Source: Phytoseiulus persimilis
Lineage: Eukaryota; Arthropoda; Arachnida; Mesostigmata; Phytoseiidae
DNA length: 64,000 nucleotides
Direction: 5' to 3'
Assembly: GCA_037576195.1 (NCBI GenBank)
Contig: CM075101.1
Span: 7,750,001 to 7,814,000, forward strand
The position numbers and the translations under genes are program-made. Position 1 is the first letter of the stretch. Every line of letters starts with the position of its first letter. Below, piece by piece: positions 1-10,162 of this stretch. The notes under the pieces are model-generated. The model had not been told where the DNA came from. It was given only the letters and a program-made list of their open reading frames with translations, and did no database searches.

Positions 1-32
1 AATCACACGGGGGGACTCGAACTCGCACTTAC

Positions 33-159
33 CGATAGAACTGACAGGTTGTACACCATTTAAGCTTTTGCGAAACGCCATTTATCTGAATATTCTTGAA
101 CAGCGGAAATCGGAAGTCATCAGCCACATTAGTCTGACATTTCTCCTTGGGAATGATAC
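33..159 (-). CDS. ZDHHC8: zDHHC gene, coding exon 3 (start of cysteine-rich domain)
   Basis: The acceptor is CTCTCTGCAG|GT and the donor is TATCG|GTAAGT. The exon encodes IIPKEKCQTN, then DDFRFPLFKNIQINGV, then KWCTTCQFY. The WCxxC pair are the first zinc-binding cysteines of the domain. The next exon should begin PPRCSHC-like, outside the window. Confidence 0.9.
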
Positions 160-3100
160 CTGCAGAGAGAATGGAATTCGTCATTCTTCCTCTCCGAGAC
201 ACCGAACGGGGGTTCCAAAGACGTCGACCCGGAACGGTACCATCAACGACAAGGAGAGGGCAGTCAGTGGTAAGCCTGGTCGCTCTCCAAATATAGCGCT
301 CTTCGATCGAGGAGACAGAAAACGGTGACCAGGCGAGCAGGTCGGAGGCAGGATAGAACGTGTTCCACGGGTTCCACGTGTTCGACGAAACCGAGCAGGA
401 AATCAATAACTGACACGATCGCCCATCGGCCAACTCTGCGTGGGGCTTGGTTACACGAAGGGAAGCCGATTGTTCAACAAAGCTCCGATCTGATAGCAAT
501 GGAAGCGGTGCAAGCGACGCGCATCTGACGCTCCATCTGGGGCCTGTAATTCAGCCCGGTCGTCAGGTTCCGGGCCTCACCACCGCCGGCGATTCCTAGC
601 TGCGATTGACATAAATATGATCCTGCTAGCAGAGTCAGCGGCCGCTTTGAGGGTTTCTGCTTGCGTCACAGCGGATCAGCTTCCACACGCGAGTCAACTC
701 CAGATCAACACTGGCTTCGAAGCCATGCTGTTTGATTTGAGCCTGCGTTCCTACGGTTGGAGAGATACCGGGGGCTGGATGGTGACCGATGCTTTTGTGT
801 TTCATCCAAAGAGCACACAAAAAGAGAAAACTCCTCACCTGGATTCGTAAACGTTGTTAGGGCGAAGTTGATCACCAAGAAACACGTCACAATCCCCTGT
901 ACTATGTACACCGTGAGATTGTACTCGTCCGCTAAAGCGTGACACCTGAAATACAGCGGAGAACGGATCGTTAGCATCGACGCTTGAAGCGCTTGAAGAA
1001 ACACCTGAATGGATCCCAATCGGAACTCTCGCGTCGGATCCGTCGCGCGGAAGTATTTTTCTGATTGCAATGCATTCACGCTTCCGCATCGGAGTCGGTT
1101 TGGGGGCTGGCGCAAGCCATTGATAATGACTCAATCTTCAAATAAAATGACGCTATTGTTTGTCAAGTGTCTCATGTAAGCGTCCTAATGTTCGACAAGT
1201 TGGTTTTTCACGTCGAGACTCCGGACACGTCGGATGACGATTCTGACGGTCTCGTCGCTATACAGCACACGATTGAGCACAGAAGGGTGGGTTTCAGAGG
1301 AATCACAGGCTCTTGGTGTTCCCAGGGAGAGTTTCATCATCAGTTCAGTTCATTATTCACAGCACATCCACTATCAGACCACTGCCAGAATTCTTTTTTC
1401 CGGTTCAACAACTTTTTTTCCGATGAAGAGATCAATGCTCACACCAACGAACGAAATCGGATGACATCATGACGAAACGAAAGAGAGACGGGACAGATAG
1501 CGAGAGCGATTTCGAGTGCTCGGTAATTGAAGAGTACAACAGCCGTTTCGAGATCGCGCAGAGTCTGCGCTGAAACGAAGCCAGGTGGTTCACAGTGCGT
1601 TGGTGGTGTCGGCGATGTCGTTTAGAGAGAAGAGGGCCGAAAACTTGTACTCAGAGATGAGCCCGGGAGGGCCCACAAGCAAAATTTAGCAGCTTTCAGT
1701 TGACGACTAGCTTTGCATCAATGGGCTGAGTTCGTTTCGAGAGAGCACTTTTTCGCAGAGACGTCGTTGAACGATCCGCGCCAGAAGCGAACACAGAACT
1801 CCGACTGCAACCTGAACCCGAAACTCTGAGGCTGGTTTCAAGCCAGCGAAGTTATTCTCGCATCCGATCGCGATTCCGTCGGTCGTTTCTCATGATACTG
1901 ATGCTGAGGACACTTGGGAATTTCCGACAATATTCCAGGCCGTCGCTGGCCTGAAGTCCCACTTTGCTCAACGTCACACTCAGCTTGAAGACGTCATACA
2001 TTGGCTAAAATGGTGATATCGACTTGAACGGCCAGGTCTGAAGCAGATGTGATGCGAATATGGTTTGTGCCATTCGAGTGCGACTTCACGACACAATCGA
2101 TAGAACGAAGGGGTCGGATTACGCCGAGTTTCCAGTCTCACTGATCTGAGATTCTCCGATTTTCGCGGAATGAGCCGAAGCTTTGCTAATCTGTCTTGGA
2201 TGTGCTTTCTGCTCTAGAGTAGGAGTCAATGGTGGCTAGAGAAGCCTAGTGGAATGGCGAAAAGACACGTACTGAGCTCAGTCCACGGGATTCAGATCCA
2301 AGTTCCAGACTTTTACTACAGAGCGGCATGGAACACTACCTTGCGAATTCAGCGGAGTCCGGCACGGTTGGGGTGGAACTTACTGTGCGAGGAGGAGTCC
2401 GTCGTCTACGGTTTGCGAAACTTACATTTCTTCTCCACTAACATTAAAATCCCTGCAGCACAGAGTACAGTCTCAGACGGAAAGCTTCGCTACACTGCTT
2501 ATTCTATTCACAGTGCCGAACACGCTTGGCACTTATATTGCCTACGTGTTCAGTTTGTTCCTACCGTTCCCGGAATCACGACGAGCCCGGTCCAACGAGG
2601 AAAAGAAAACACCAACGGCAACGGGGTCGCGCAGGGAGCCGCTTCCCGAGACGAGCCTGGACTCTTGGATAAATGTTACGTACACATGCTCGTTGCTTCT
2701 CATCTCGATTCGGTCGTACAATCGTGAGACCAATGTGAAGCGATAGCGTCTTTGAGCAATCGTTGCTCCTTCTATTCAGTTCCATCCTGAATCAGAAGTT
2801 GAAGACTCACTCTGAGAAGCAACTCGGACAATCAGCTTCGAGCGTGCTCATCCCACCGAGGATTCAACGTGGCTCTCACGCGATAGTGATTGTTGTCGGA
2901 GCGATACGAATACAAGGAAAGCAATCTCGAGCTACACCTGTCACTCATGAACTATTAGCTCGCTGTACAAGTTCGAAGCTACGAAGTCTGTCGATCGAAA
3001 CAAATTGAGCTTGATGGCGAGAGAAAAAGATTTCTTCCTCTTGAAAGAACTTTGTTGAGCGGAGCTTCTTACCAGCATCCACACTAGGAGCCAGCAGCGA

Positions 3101-4327
3101 TGGAGTATTGAACCGCTGCGATCCTAGACCGAATAAATGGGATATGGGGTTCGCCACAAAACGCTTCGATAGGCACGAACTGCTACAATTCCATGGGGAA
3201 AAACGTGAGTTTTAGTAAGAGCTATGTTCGGAATACTCAACTTCCGCGGGCTTCGATGCATCGCCGAAAGGAACCAACAAACTTCCCCCTCAATTCTCGA
3301 ATAGTGGACCATTTTCATCATCAAATCAGTGACGAATCATCAGGGGAGACGGCGAAAGACGACGCCGACGTGAATCTACCACATGTCAGCATAGATAAGG
3401 ACTCGACTTGATTGAAATCTCGAGCGGTCAGTTGACAAGGAGAGCCAGTTCACCAGTTAACGAGCGACATTGCCGCATGGAACAATGCGGCTAATTGACA
3501 TTCCTCTTCGGAGTTCACGCCCGAACTACGCATATAGCAACCCGGAAGCGCCGGCTCGAGACGGAAAGATTATTTGCTACCCATTTCCAGGGCGTGTTCG
3601 CGAGTGTGGGAGTTCCTCTAGCCTGCAGAGAGTTTCTCCATCCCATAGGGGCGACGAGAGACTGCAATCATTAGTTACGAAAGCTTGGTACTTGTCTCCA
3701 CCTCCCCGATGCGAACCAAGTGAGTTTAGGGAAAGTCAATGGGAGCTTCCAATCCGCCAGTCCTCCGAGGGAATCCATGACTCGCAAGTCCCTCGCCACA
3801 CTCTAATTCTCGGATTCCCGAACCTGGATCAAGATGACCACACATCGACTTCACGAAAAAGACGCTCGGCGAGAAACGTTCTCGATAGCGCTGCAAGTCT
3901 CCGATGGATTCTTCCGGAGGGACTTCCTCAATTGAGTACCCTCGAATCAGTGGACGCCGCGGACGGGAACTGATAAAACAAGTAGAGATAAGTGGTGAAA
4001 GTGAGAATTCGAGGGAGGAAGCAAACAAACAGAAGCAGCCGTGGGTCATTTTGGAGTGATTCGCTCAACTGCACAGGTCCTTTCGAATGTTCCGAATGTA
4101 TGCTACAAAAATGTATGATCTCCAGTCCGGCTAACCTAATAATCCATGATGGTTCCGTCGGGAATGACTAATACGCGGACAATCCGCTGAGAATTCGGTT
4201 TCGTAAGCTACTCGGAGGCTAAGGTTCAAACTCACGGGAATATGAAGAAGATGGCCGTAGCTACGATGAGCAGCAGCCACGAGAAGAATGCCGGAACGAA
4301 CCGGGTTCGAGATCTGCACTTGCCCAT
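33..4327 (-). CDS. ZDHHC8: zDHHC5/8-type protein S-palmitoyltransferase, N-terminal part (3 exons; rest is off the left edge)
   Basis: Palmitoyltransferases of this family attach palmitate to cysteines of membrane-associated proteins. Coding exons on the minus strand are 4236-4327, 839-945 and 33-159. All introns are GT-AG and phases 2, 1 and 2 fit, giving 108 complete codons plus two bases of codon 109. The start ATG is at 4327-4325. Residues about 9-31 form membrane segment 1 (RFVPAFFSWLLLIVATAIFF) and about 42-62 form segment 2. These are followed by TNPG at 64-67, where most members have DPG, and then by DDFRFPLFKNIQINGV and KWCTTCQFYR at 100-109. That last block is the start of the cysteine-rich domain just before the DHHC exon, and the family breaks its intron there too. 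The DHHC catalytic motif is not in the window. The ZDHHC5/8 assignment (fly app-like) rests on recalled family resemblance. The family is secure; the exact paralogue is less so. Confidence 0.87.
160..838 (-). other. zDHHC intron 2
   Basis: This 679-bp GT-AG intron lies between coding exons 2 and 3. I see no repeat or other gene in it. Confidence 0.82.
839..945 (-). CDS. ZDHHC8: zDHHC gene, coding exon 2
   Basis: The acceptor is TGTATTTCAG|G and the donor is CCAG|GTGAGG. The exon encodes the extracellular/luminal loop CHALADEYN, the second membrane helix and TNP(G). Its phases (in 2, out 1) match the neighbouring exons exactly. Confidence 0.85.
946..4235 (-). other. zDHHC intron 1
   Basis: This is a 3.29-kb intron. 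I find no second gene, RNA gene or clear transposon in it. The open frames inside are short and have no recognisable domain. Confidence 0.78.
4236..4327 (-). CDS. ZDHHC8: zDHHC gene, coding exon 1
   Basis: This exon encodes MGKCRSRTRF and the first membrane helix, and ends CC|GTGAGT (phase 2). An in-frame ATG further upstream, at about 4426, would add 33 residues. I prefer 4327 because family members have short N-terminal tails before the first helix. Confidence 0.82.
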
Positions 4328-6415
4328 TCTAGATGGTAAGGCAGATTCAACATTCACGGCCAAGTCATGGCAGAGTCGATCGTTGGGCACATCAACTTGA
4401 CTGCGAGCCTCAACAGAACTTCGCACTAAGCAGCACCAGCAACACTTGTTCCGATCGGTGTCGCCTGCTCTTCAACCGCAGAAAACACCGACCTCATAGA
4501 GGCCACTTTTCTCAAGCAACGACTTGGAAGCCACGGAACACAGGAGGCGTTCTTGCAGTTTCCTCGCAGAGATCGCCAGTGTCCAGGCAAAGTTCGGAAC
4601 TGGACTAAACAGCCACTCAATGTTGCGCGGGGCGGTAGCTTACGGATGCGTTCATTCGACACGTCGAAACTCGAACGCGCCAACATTCGAATGAGGAAGA
4701 TCCGGTGCACTCACGAGTAGAATCCATGAGAAATCCAAGTGACTGTTATATTCGACGAGAACTGTGACTGCGCGGAATCCGTCCAAGGGCCTGTTGTACG
4801 ACTAGACGTCGACGGAAGCATGACTCCTCCCGAGAATCTCCTAGTCTCCGATGGGTGGGAGTTGTTTCCGTGAGCACATTTACGGTTACGCATCGAAGCA
4901 AAGCCTGAAGCTGTGCCGGTTACAGGTGTGGCCCGACGGAGGCCGCGGGATTCTTCAGCGCCCCCAGAGTAACTTTCCTTCGTGGGAGACAGGTTTTCGC
5001 GGGACGTATTCGAGAAGTATCTCAAGGGTTGACCCGGATATGGGATACTGTCCCAGAGCGCGGGGCTGGTCGGCGCCTTCCTAGAATTAACCAGAGCGTA
5101 CGGAGATGCAAAGAATTGTGTCAGCAGAACTTCGGGAACCCCCAGAAGACCTCTGTCAACAAGCGACGTCCAAGCACCCATGAAACACGGAGAGGTTGCG
5201 CAAGGAATGGTCACAAGCTCCGGGAGAGCTCTGACGCCTCAACACTGATTTCGATGAAACTCGAGGTCATGTCCAGCAACCAGCATCCCGCTCGGACTCG
5301 ATTTAAGAAACCCGCAGCAGAATGGAATTTCTGATGGTCCTTGCGACGAGATGCCTCGTTTCGTTAACGGACTTCAACCGAAACCCGAGGAGTCGAGCCC
5401 AAGGCCTCAGCGTGGATGATCACACACAGTGGACTCGAGCGAGACTGCCCCTTCTACAGTATCTCGCTCATGCTATACATGAGCGAGATGTATGAGGATC
5501 CTCCAGTTGGTGCCCGACGGAAGGTGGCCAAGGGCCATCATAGAATAGCTTAAAATCCTCTCAATGCAAACAGAGCTTAAGAGCCGATCCCGAACACGGA
5601 ATTGAAAGTGCGGCACCGATCGAATCGAGGTGGTATTCTCAGTGCAAGGGCGGCTGGCTCTGAACGCATGTCCTCAGACAGAACGGACGGACAGAAACAC
5701 AGTTTGAAAGTATACCAAAAAAGAAAACTATCTCTCAGTGTACGGACCCGCTTCCACGAAAATCTGTGGGCTGGTGCTTCCCTAGCTCTGGCACTAGCAG
5801 GCCTGCTGCCGATCAGAGCACACTCGATGCGTTCCAGAAGGCAGGAAACTAAGACCTACTTGAGCTGCGGCCGGTACGAAGAAAATGTAGAGCGCGCTCG
5901 CTGAGAAGAGGCTCTCTTCGTAAAAGTCGGACCCTGGAGGAGAGACGGATCCCAACTTTGACGAACACCACGAAAGAAACCATAGAAAACTGAGAGAAAA
6001 TGAGTCCACCTGATTTGCAGGAGCACCTCACCTGGAAGGCTGATAAATAAATTTACAAGGAGATTCGACCTGGATCGATCAACACCCATCTCCTCCTAGC
6101 ATATTCTGAGGAAACTTGTGATATAAATCAACCCCGTTGCCCGTTCGTAGCCCCATGAACCGGTATTCGAAGTATCTCGCAAAGCTCCAATAATCTTTTT
6201 TTGTTCGATCAAGGTATCAATTCTACGAGACGTCACCCTGCAGGCCTTTCCCCCGTGAGATTGGTGTCGCGATCACCTTATTCCGATAAGATTGCGGATC
6301 TTCCTTCGTTTGCTGGCTCGCAGCCCTTGGCGTTGGGGAAACGAAAATACTATTCTCGTACCTATAGGTACGGTAGCATGACAGCTCCAGCGATCAAGGC
6401 GGCGGCCGACGGGTT
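4328..6415. other. zDHHC 5' flank and intergenic DNA
   Basis: This holds the probable zDHHC promoter and leader next to 4328, then unassigned DNA. The 167-codon minus-strand frame at 4711-5214 resembles no protein I know, has no splice context that extends it, and is probably chance. A perfect 12-bp hairpin lies at 5461-5489 (separate entry). Confidence 0.4.
5461..5489. repeat. Perfect 12-bp inverted repeat with 5-nt loop
   Basis: ATCTCGCTCATG, then CTATA, then CATGAGCGAGAT, with no mismatch in the arms. It could be a cruciform or stem-loop. No flanking gene explains it. Confidence 0.85.
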
Positions 6416-6419
6416 ATGG

Positions 6420-6606
6420 TCCGGGACCCCGAAAATTCGACCCCGAAACACATGACCCCGAAAACGATGATCCCGATACAAACGACCCCGAAATCAAAGA
6501 ACCCGAAACCCAGGTCCCCGAAAACACCCTCTCCCAAAATCGAAGCGGTCAACGCTGCCTTAGCGAGATAGAGCTGTTGCTTTGTTTTGCTAGCCTGCTC
6601 TCTCAC
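6420..6606. repeat. Left copy of an inverted repeat pair with CCCCGAAAA minisatellite
   Basis: About ten degenerate 10-17-bp words of the form GACCCCGAAAA occur at 6420-6530, followed by about 70 bp of unique sequence. The reverse complement aligns along its length with 7191-7373: the word array is at the outer end of both, GGGAGAGG lies beside it in both, and GAGAGAGC-like sequence is at the inner end of both. The two copies could be long terminal inverted repeats of a ~955-bp non-autonomous DNA element. The alignment is by eye and diverged. Confidence 0.6.
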
Positions 6607-7056
6607 TCCGTCCAAGTTGAAATAGATGGATTCCTCCACATGAGTGATGACGGAGGTCGGTAGAGTGTCAGATAACACTAGGTCTCATTGGAGAGCCACT
6701 TTCGACTCTCTCAACGATGTTTCAACCGCAAGCGATTGCTCTAGATCAATGCCGAAGACAGAGTGAATTCAATTACCATCTCTACTCGTCTCTCGGCGCT
6801 GTTAGGTTTTGAAGGAAAATGCTCCGCTCATACCCGGAATCAATCCTCGGGTCCGTGTGGCAGAACACTTGAATTCCTTCCTGCAGGGGATCAATCGGGA
6901 TTTTCTCTCAGAGAATCGAGTCTTTGATAGGAGATCTCATATCCGGGAGCAAGAATATTGGAGCTCATCTGTGTTTGCTATCCTTACTATATATAATCGG
7001 CTTCGTCTGTAAGTTTGTCAGTTTGTCTGTTTGTCCGCACTTTTTCTGGAAGCCAA

Positions 7057-7146
7057 GGAGGTCATTCCGGGATCGATCTGACCATACTTTTCTGGGTCTA
7101 AGGAGGTGATTTCGTGATCGATCTGACCATACTTTTCTGGTCCAAC
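7057..7146. repeat. 45-bp tandem repeat, two copies plus a partial third
   Basis: The unit begins GGAGGTCATTCCGGGATCGA and ends TTTTCTGGGTCTAA; the second copy is at 7102-7146. A truncated unit (CTTTTTCTGGAAGCCAA) precedes it at about 7040-7056. The tract lies between the two inverted CCCCGAAAA repeats and just after a TTTGTCAGTTTGTCTGTTTG tract, so it is probably the interior of the same mobile element. Confidence 0.7.
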
Positions 7147-7190
7147 ACTGAAGCTCGCCAACCTGCAATCTATATGTATTTTGACCAGTT

Positions 7191-7373
7191 GTGCGGGAGA
7201 GAGCCACCCGAACGAAACGAAAGTTCAGTCCCGCTAGAACGGCTTCAAGCACTCCCCTGTTGGGAGAGGAGGTTTTCGGGGTCCTGGATTTCGGGGTCCC
7301 TGTTTTCGGGGTCGTTTTTTCGGGATCATTCTTTTCGGGGTCATTTGTTTCGGGGTCGAATTTTCGGGGTCGT
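7191..7373. repeat. Right copy of the inverted repeat pair (TTTTCGGGGTC minisatellite)
   Basis: The reverse complement of this stretch matches 6420-6606. The words run as TTTTCGGGGTC with 2-6-bp spacers, about eight times, at 7270-7373. The 148-codon minus-strand frame over this tract translates to a DPEKTTPK-type low-complexity string. I read that as a by-product of the repeat, not a gene. Confidence 0.6.
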
Positions 7374-9285
7374 GGGTACTCACCGGCCGACGGCATCAGA
7401 TTCGACATCAACTAGTGATCCCGGCTCTTCCTCTCCTTCAGCTTCAGCTGCCCCGGGGGTTATCCCAGGTTCCGAACTCTCCCTCCTTGTGACAGGGTCA
7501 AACGGGGTGAGCCGGGGAGACGGATATGAGATATTCTCTCCCTTATGCCTCGCAGCCCTGTTGGATTCGATGTGGTTCAGCGTCATCTCCGGAAAATTCT
7601 CGATCCATCACTCAGATCATCGAGCTTCTTGGAATCCAAGAATCTCGTCGAGTCTCCATGCTCCCTTTGAGAGAACTTCAATGTTCCCCAGATCAGATGA
7701 CCATGACATTCTAAGTAGGATAGGGTTAACGCTCGGAATTTAGTGACATTCGGAACTCGGCTGACGTCTGCCGAAGCTCATCTGATCGAGAATTCGGAGA
7801 GGAGCTGTCTGCTCCCGGTCAAAGAGCAGATGTCTGATTTCGAAAGGACGTCCGAGCCCAGGAACCTTGTTTCGTTTCGTGGGTGTCGAAAGAACGCTTT
7901 ATGCATAACGGGAAAACCTTGAAAGATAGATTCCTTATTCAGAGGGCTGACCCATATTCGACTCGATCAGTGGAAGTATGCGCCGAAGGAATGAAGGAAG
8001 ATTCGTGATATCCAGAGTTTTTACCAATGGAGGCCATATACTGGGTTGTCATCGTCAGTGGGTGAACAATTATACGGTTCGGGAGTTTTTTTTGCGTTCG
8101 ATTCGGAAGGATGGCGCATCCTTTTCTCGTCGATTTTCGTGTTCGAGAAATAGAATTTTGTAAATCGGCTTGAAGATTGCTTTTTCTTCTAATTTTTTAC
8201 AAGAACTGATGGACGAACTTCTGAAGTCGACCGATCGAATCCGGAAGTGCGAAGGCCGATGCGGGATAGGATGCTGCTCAAACGCCCGGCAACTTTACTA
8301 CCTTGACGGTACTAGCTCAGGATCTGTAAGAAGGGCGAAGGATCGTTTCAACCTTGACGATCGACCTTGAAGATCGACCTCCTCACAACATCGCGTCCTC
8401 TTCGCATTTCGGCCCGTAAGTCCTCAGGAGAGCCGAATTTGGAGAATTTTCCGACGGCAAAGAGTTCTTAGATTGGTCCAAACTACCCAGCTCGAGAGTA
8501 GCTGGGTCGGTCACGACGGATCGACCCGCGTGATCCCTGGTCGAAGAACTAGAGCCATACCTCCCCGCCCCCCGTATGCAAGGAACGCTCGAAGGGCGTG
8601 AGTCGGGTCTGCCTACAACATCCGAGCTCGAAAGTGATGTGGAACATCGGAGAAACGTCAAGAGGTTGGACAAAATGTCTCGAAGTCTTAGCGCGGATCT
8701 TCTCAAGGCGCAAACGTAGTTCGGAGACTTCCTCCCCTATGAACTACATCAGCTCCAGGCTCTGATCTTGAAGGCATGAAGGTAAGGTGGCTCTATTGCC
8801 TTGACCAATGTCAGAACCAGGAAGAGACATGCGAACAGCCCTCGACCTAGAAGTCAGGTTTCAAGAAATGAAATGGCAATCGGAAGCTCTATCCTGTGCT
8901 GCCATGTGGTTGGGTGCGCGCAGCCACCGGCTCTGAGAACGGCGTGACAAGATCAGAGAATAGGCGTACTTCGGATTCGATTCCCTCCGCTTTGCACAGC
9001 AATCAGGAGCGCTATGCAGGAAACACCGATCTCAGAGGAAGGCTCTGTTTCATTGACCGCCGCTGTATATCCTGACTCGACAGTTCCAATTCTCACGTGT
9101 ATATCTCACCGCAAGACACCACATCCCGTGAATGTCAACTGGAGTGACGCAGATGCTACAGAGCGATCGATCCTCTACATCGGACGATTGCTTTGACCCT
9201 GATTTGAGTCTCGTTTTGAGGGCTTTCCCTTCTGCTGGGCACCGGATTTCGGTGGCCACTGCGCTCTGTGGGCCACCGGTGTATG
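7374..9285. other. Intergenic stretch without a supported gene
   Basis: I find no RNA gene or spliced exon that I can defend. A plus-strand patch at about 8410-8700 reads protein-like over short segments but is broken by stops. It could be decayed transposon sequence, but I do not recognise it. Confidence 0.35.
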
Positions 9286-9751
9286 TATATGCGGAATAAA
9301 TTGGACGCCACCTGGAGAGACAGGATGGAGTCCAAATCCACACTGAGTACATACCGACGATACAAAGAGACTAGAGGAATCAACCCCGGACTGTACGATA
9401 ACTCCCGCGGAAGCCAGCTCTTAGCGTTAACCAGGGCAGGAATGCTGAACACCAAGACCCGGCAACACAACCGCGATTCCTCCATCGACATCAACTGTTC
9501 AAGATGTGGAGCACCCGAAACAGAAAGACACGTAGTCTTGGGGTGCGAGGAACGAACTTTACCCCCAGAGGAGTTTCCCTTCCGAATTGGACTCACACCC
9601 GATAGCAAACATGAAGTTCTGCGAAAGACGAAGGTGACCCTAACTAACTGGGAGCGGCAAGATCTGTGAACGCAATACGACTCACCCCTGGAATGAAAGG
9701 GACCATATGTGCATATGGAAGATCGAAATAAATCCAATCCAATCCAATCCC
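9286..9751 (+). mobile_element. 5'-truncated non-LTR retrotransposon, copy 1 (C-terminal end of ORF2)
   Basis: The open frame (about 9289-9669) starts in the region downstream of the reverse transcriptase. It carries YDNSRGSQLLALTRAGML, a block typical of arachnid 'tick transposon' proteins, and then a CCHC knuckle, CSRCGAPETERHVVLGC (C-x2-C-x7-H-x4-C). The frame ends at TGA 9667-9669. The 3' end is AATAAAT followed by three CCAAT units at 9727-9750. The reverse transcriptase and endonuclease are missing, so the copy is dead. The exact 5' border is unknown. Confidence 0.82.
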
Positions 9752-10162
9752 ATATGATCATGCTTCAACGTTTCGTCTCGGGGAGGAGGATCTACAGCGT
9801 CGACTCAGTAGGGAATCGACGGCGCCGTCGGATGGTCCTGAGTCGTATATTCATCCCGACAGCAACACTAGAATCAGATCGGCGATACGGGAAGCTCTCG
9901 GATTCTCATCGCTCTTTTTTTTATTAGAGTATCGGGATGAGATGGTGTCTTCTATCAATCTAGCGTCACAAGATTAATCAATAATGAATGGTGTGGTCAT
10001 GTTCACATCACCGTCAAGTTAAAATACACTAGGAACCCCATCGAGGGGGCGGGAGTGATACGATTTCGACAGCTCCCTCAATCAAAATTTCAGTCGACGG
10101 TATCGTCGCGTCAAATGGAAAAACTTGGCAACTTGAGCCGCATCGTCTCGAATTTGTTGCCC
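9752..10162 (-). other. 3' UTR and downstream flank of the FN3-domain gene
   Basis: Following the minus-strand stop at 10163, an AATAAA polyadenylation signal (TTTATT on the plus strand at 9920-9925) lies about 240 bp downstream. This gives a short 3' UTR. I see nothing else. Confidence 0.45.

Noticed and set aside
4711-5214. 167-codon minus-strand frame
   Set aside because: No recognisable domain, no splice context, and stop-free stretches this long occur by chance at this base composition.
6965-7411. 148-codon minus-strand frame with DPEKTTPK repeats
   Set aside because: It is generated by the CCCCGAAAA word array and the 45-bp tandem repeat; no domain, and it spans two different repeats.
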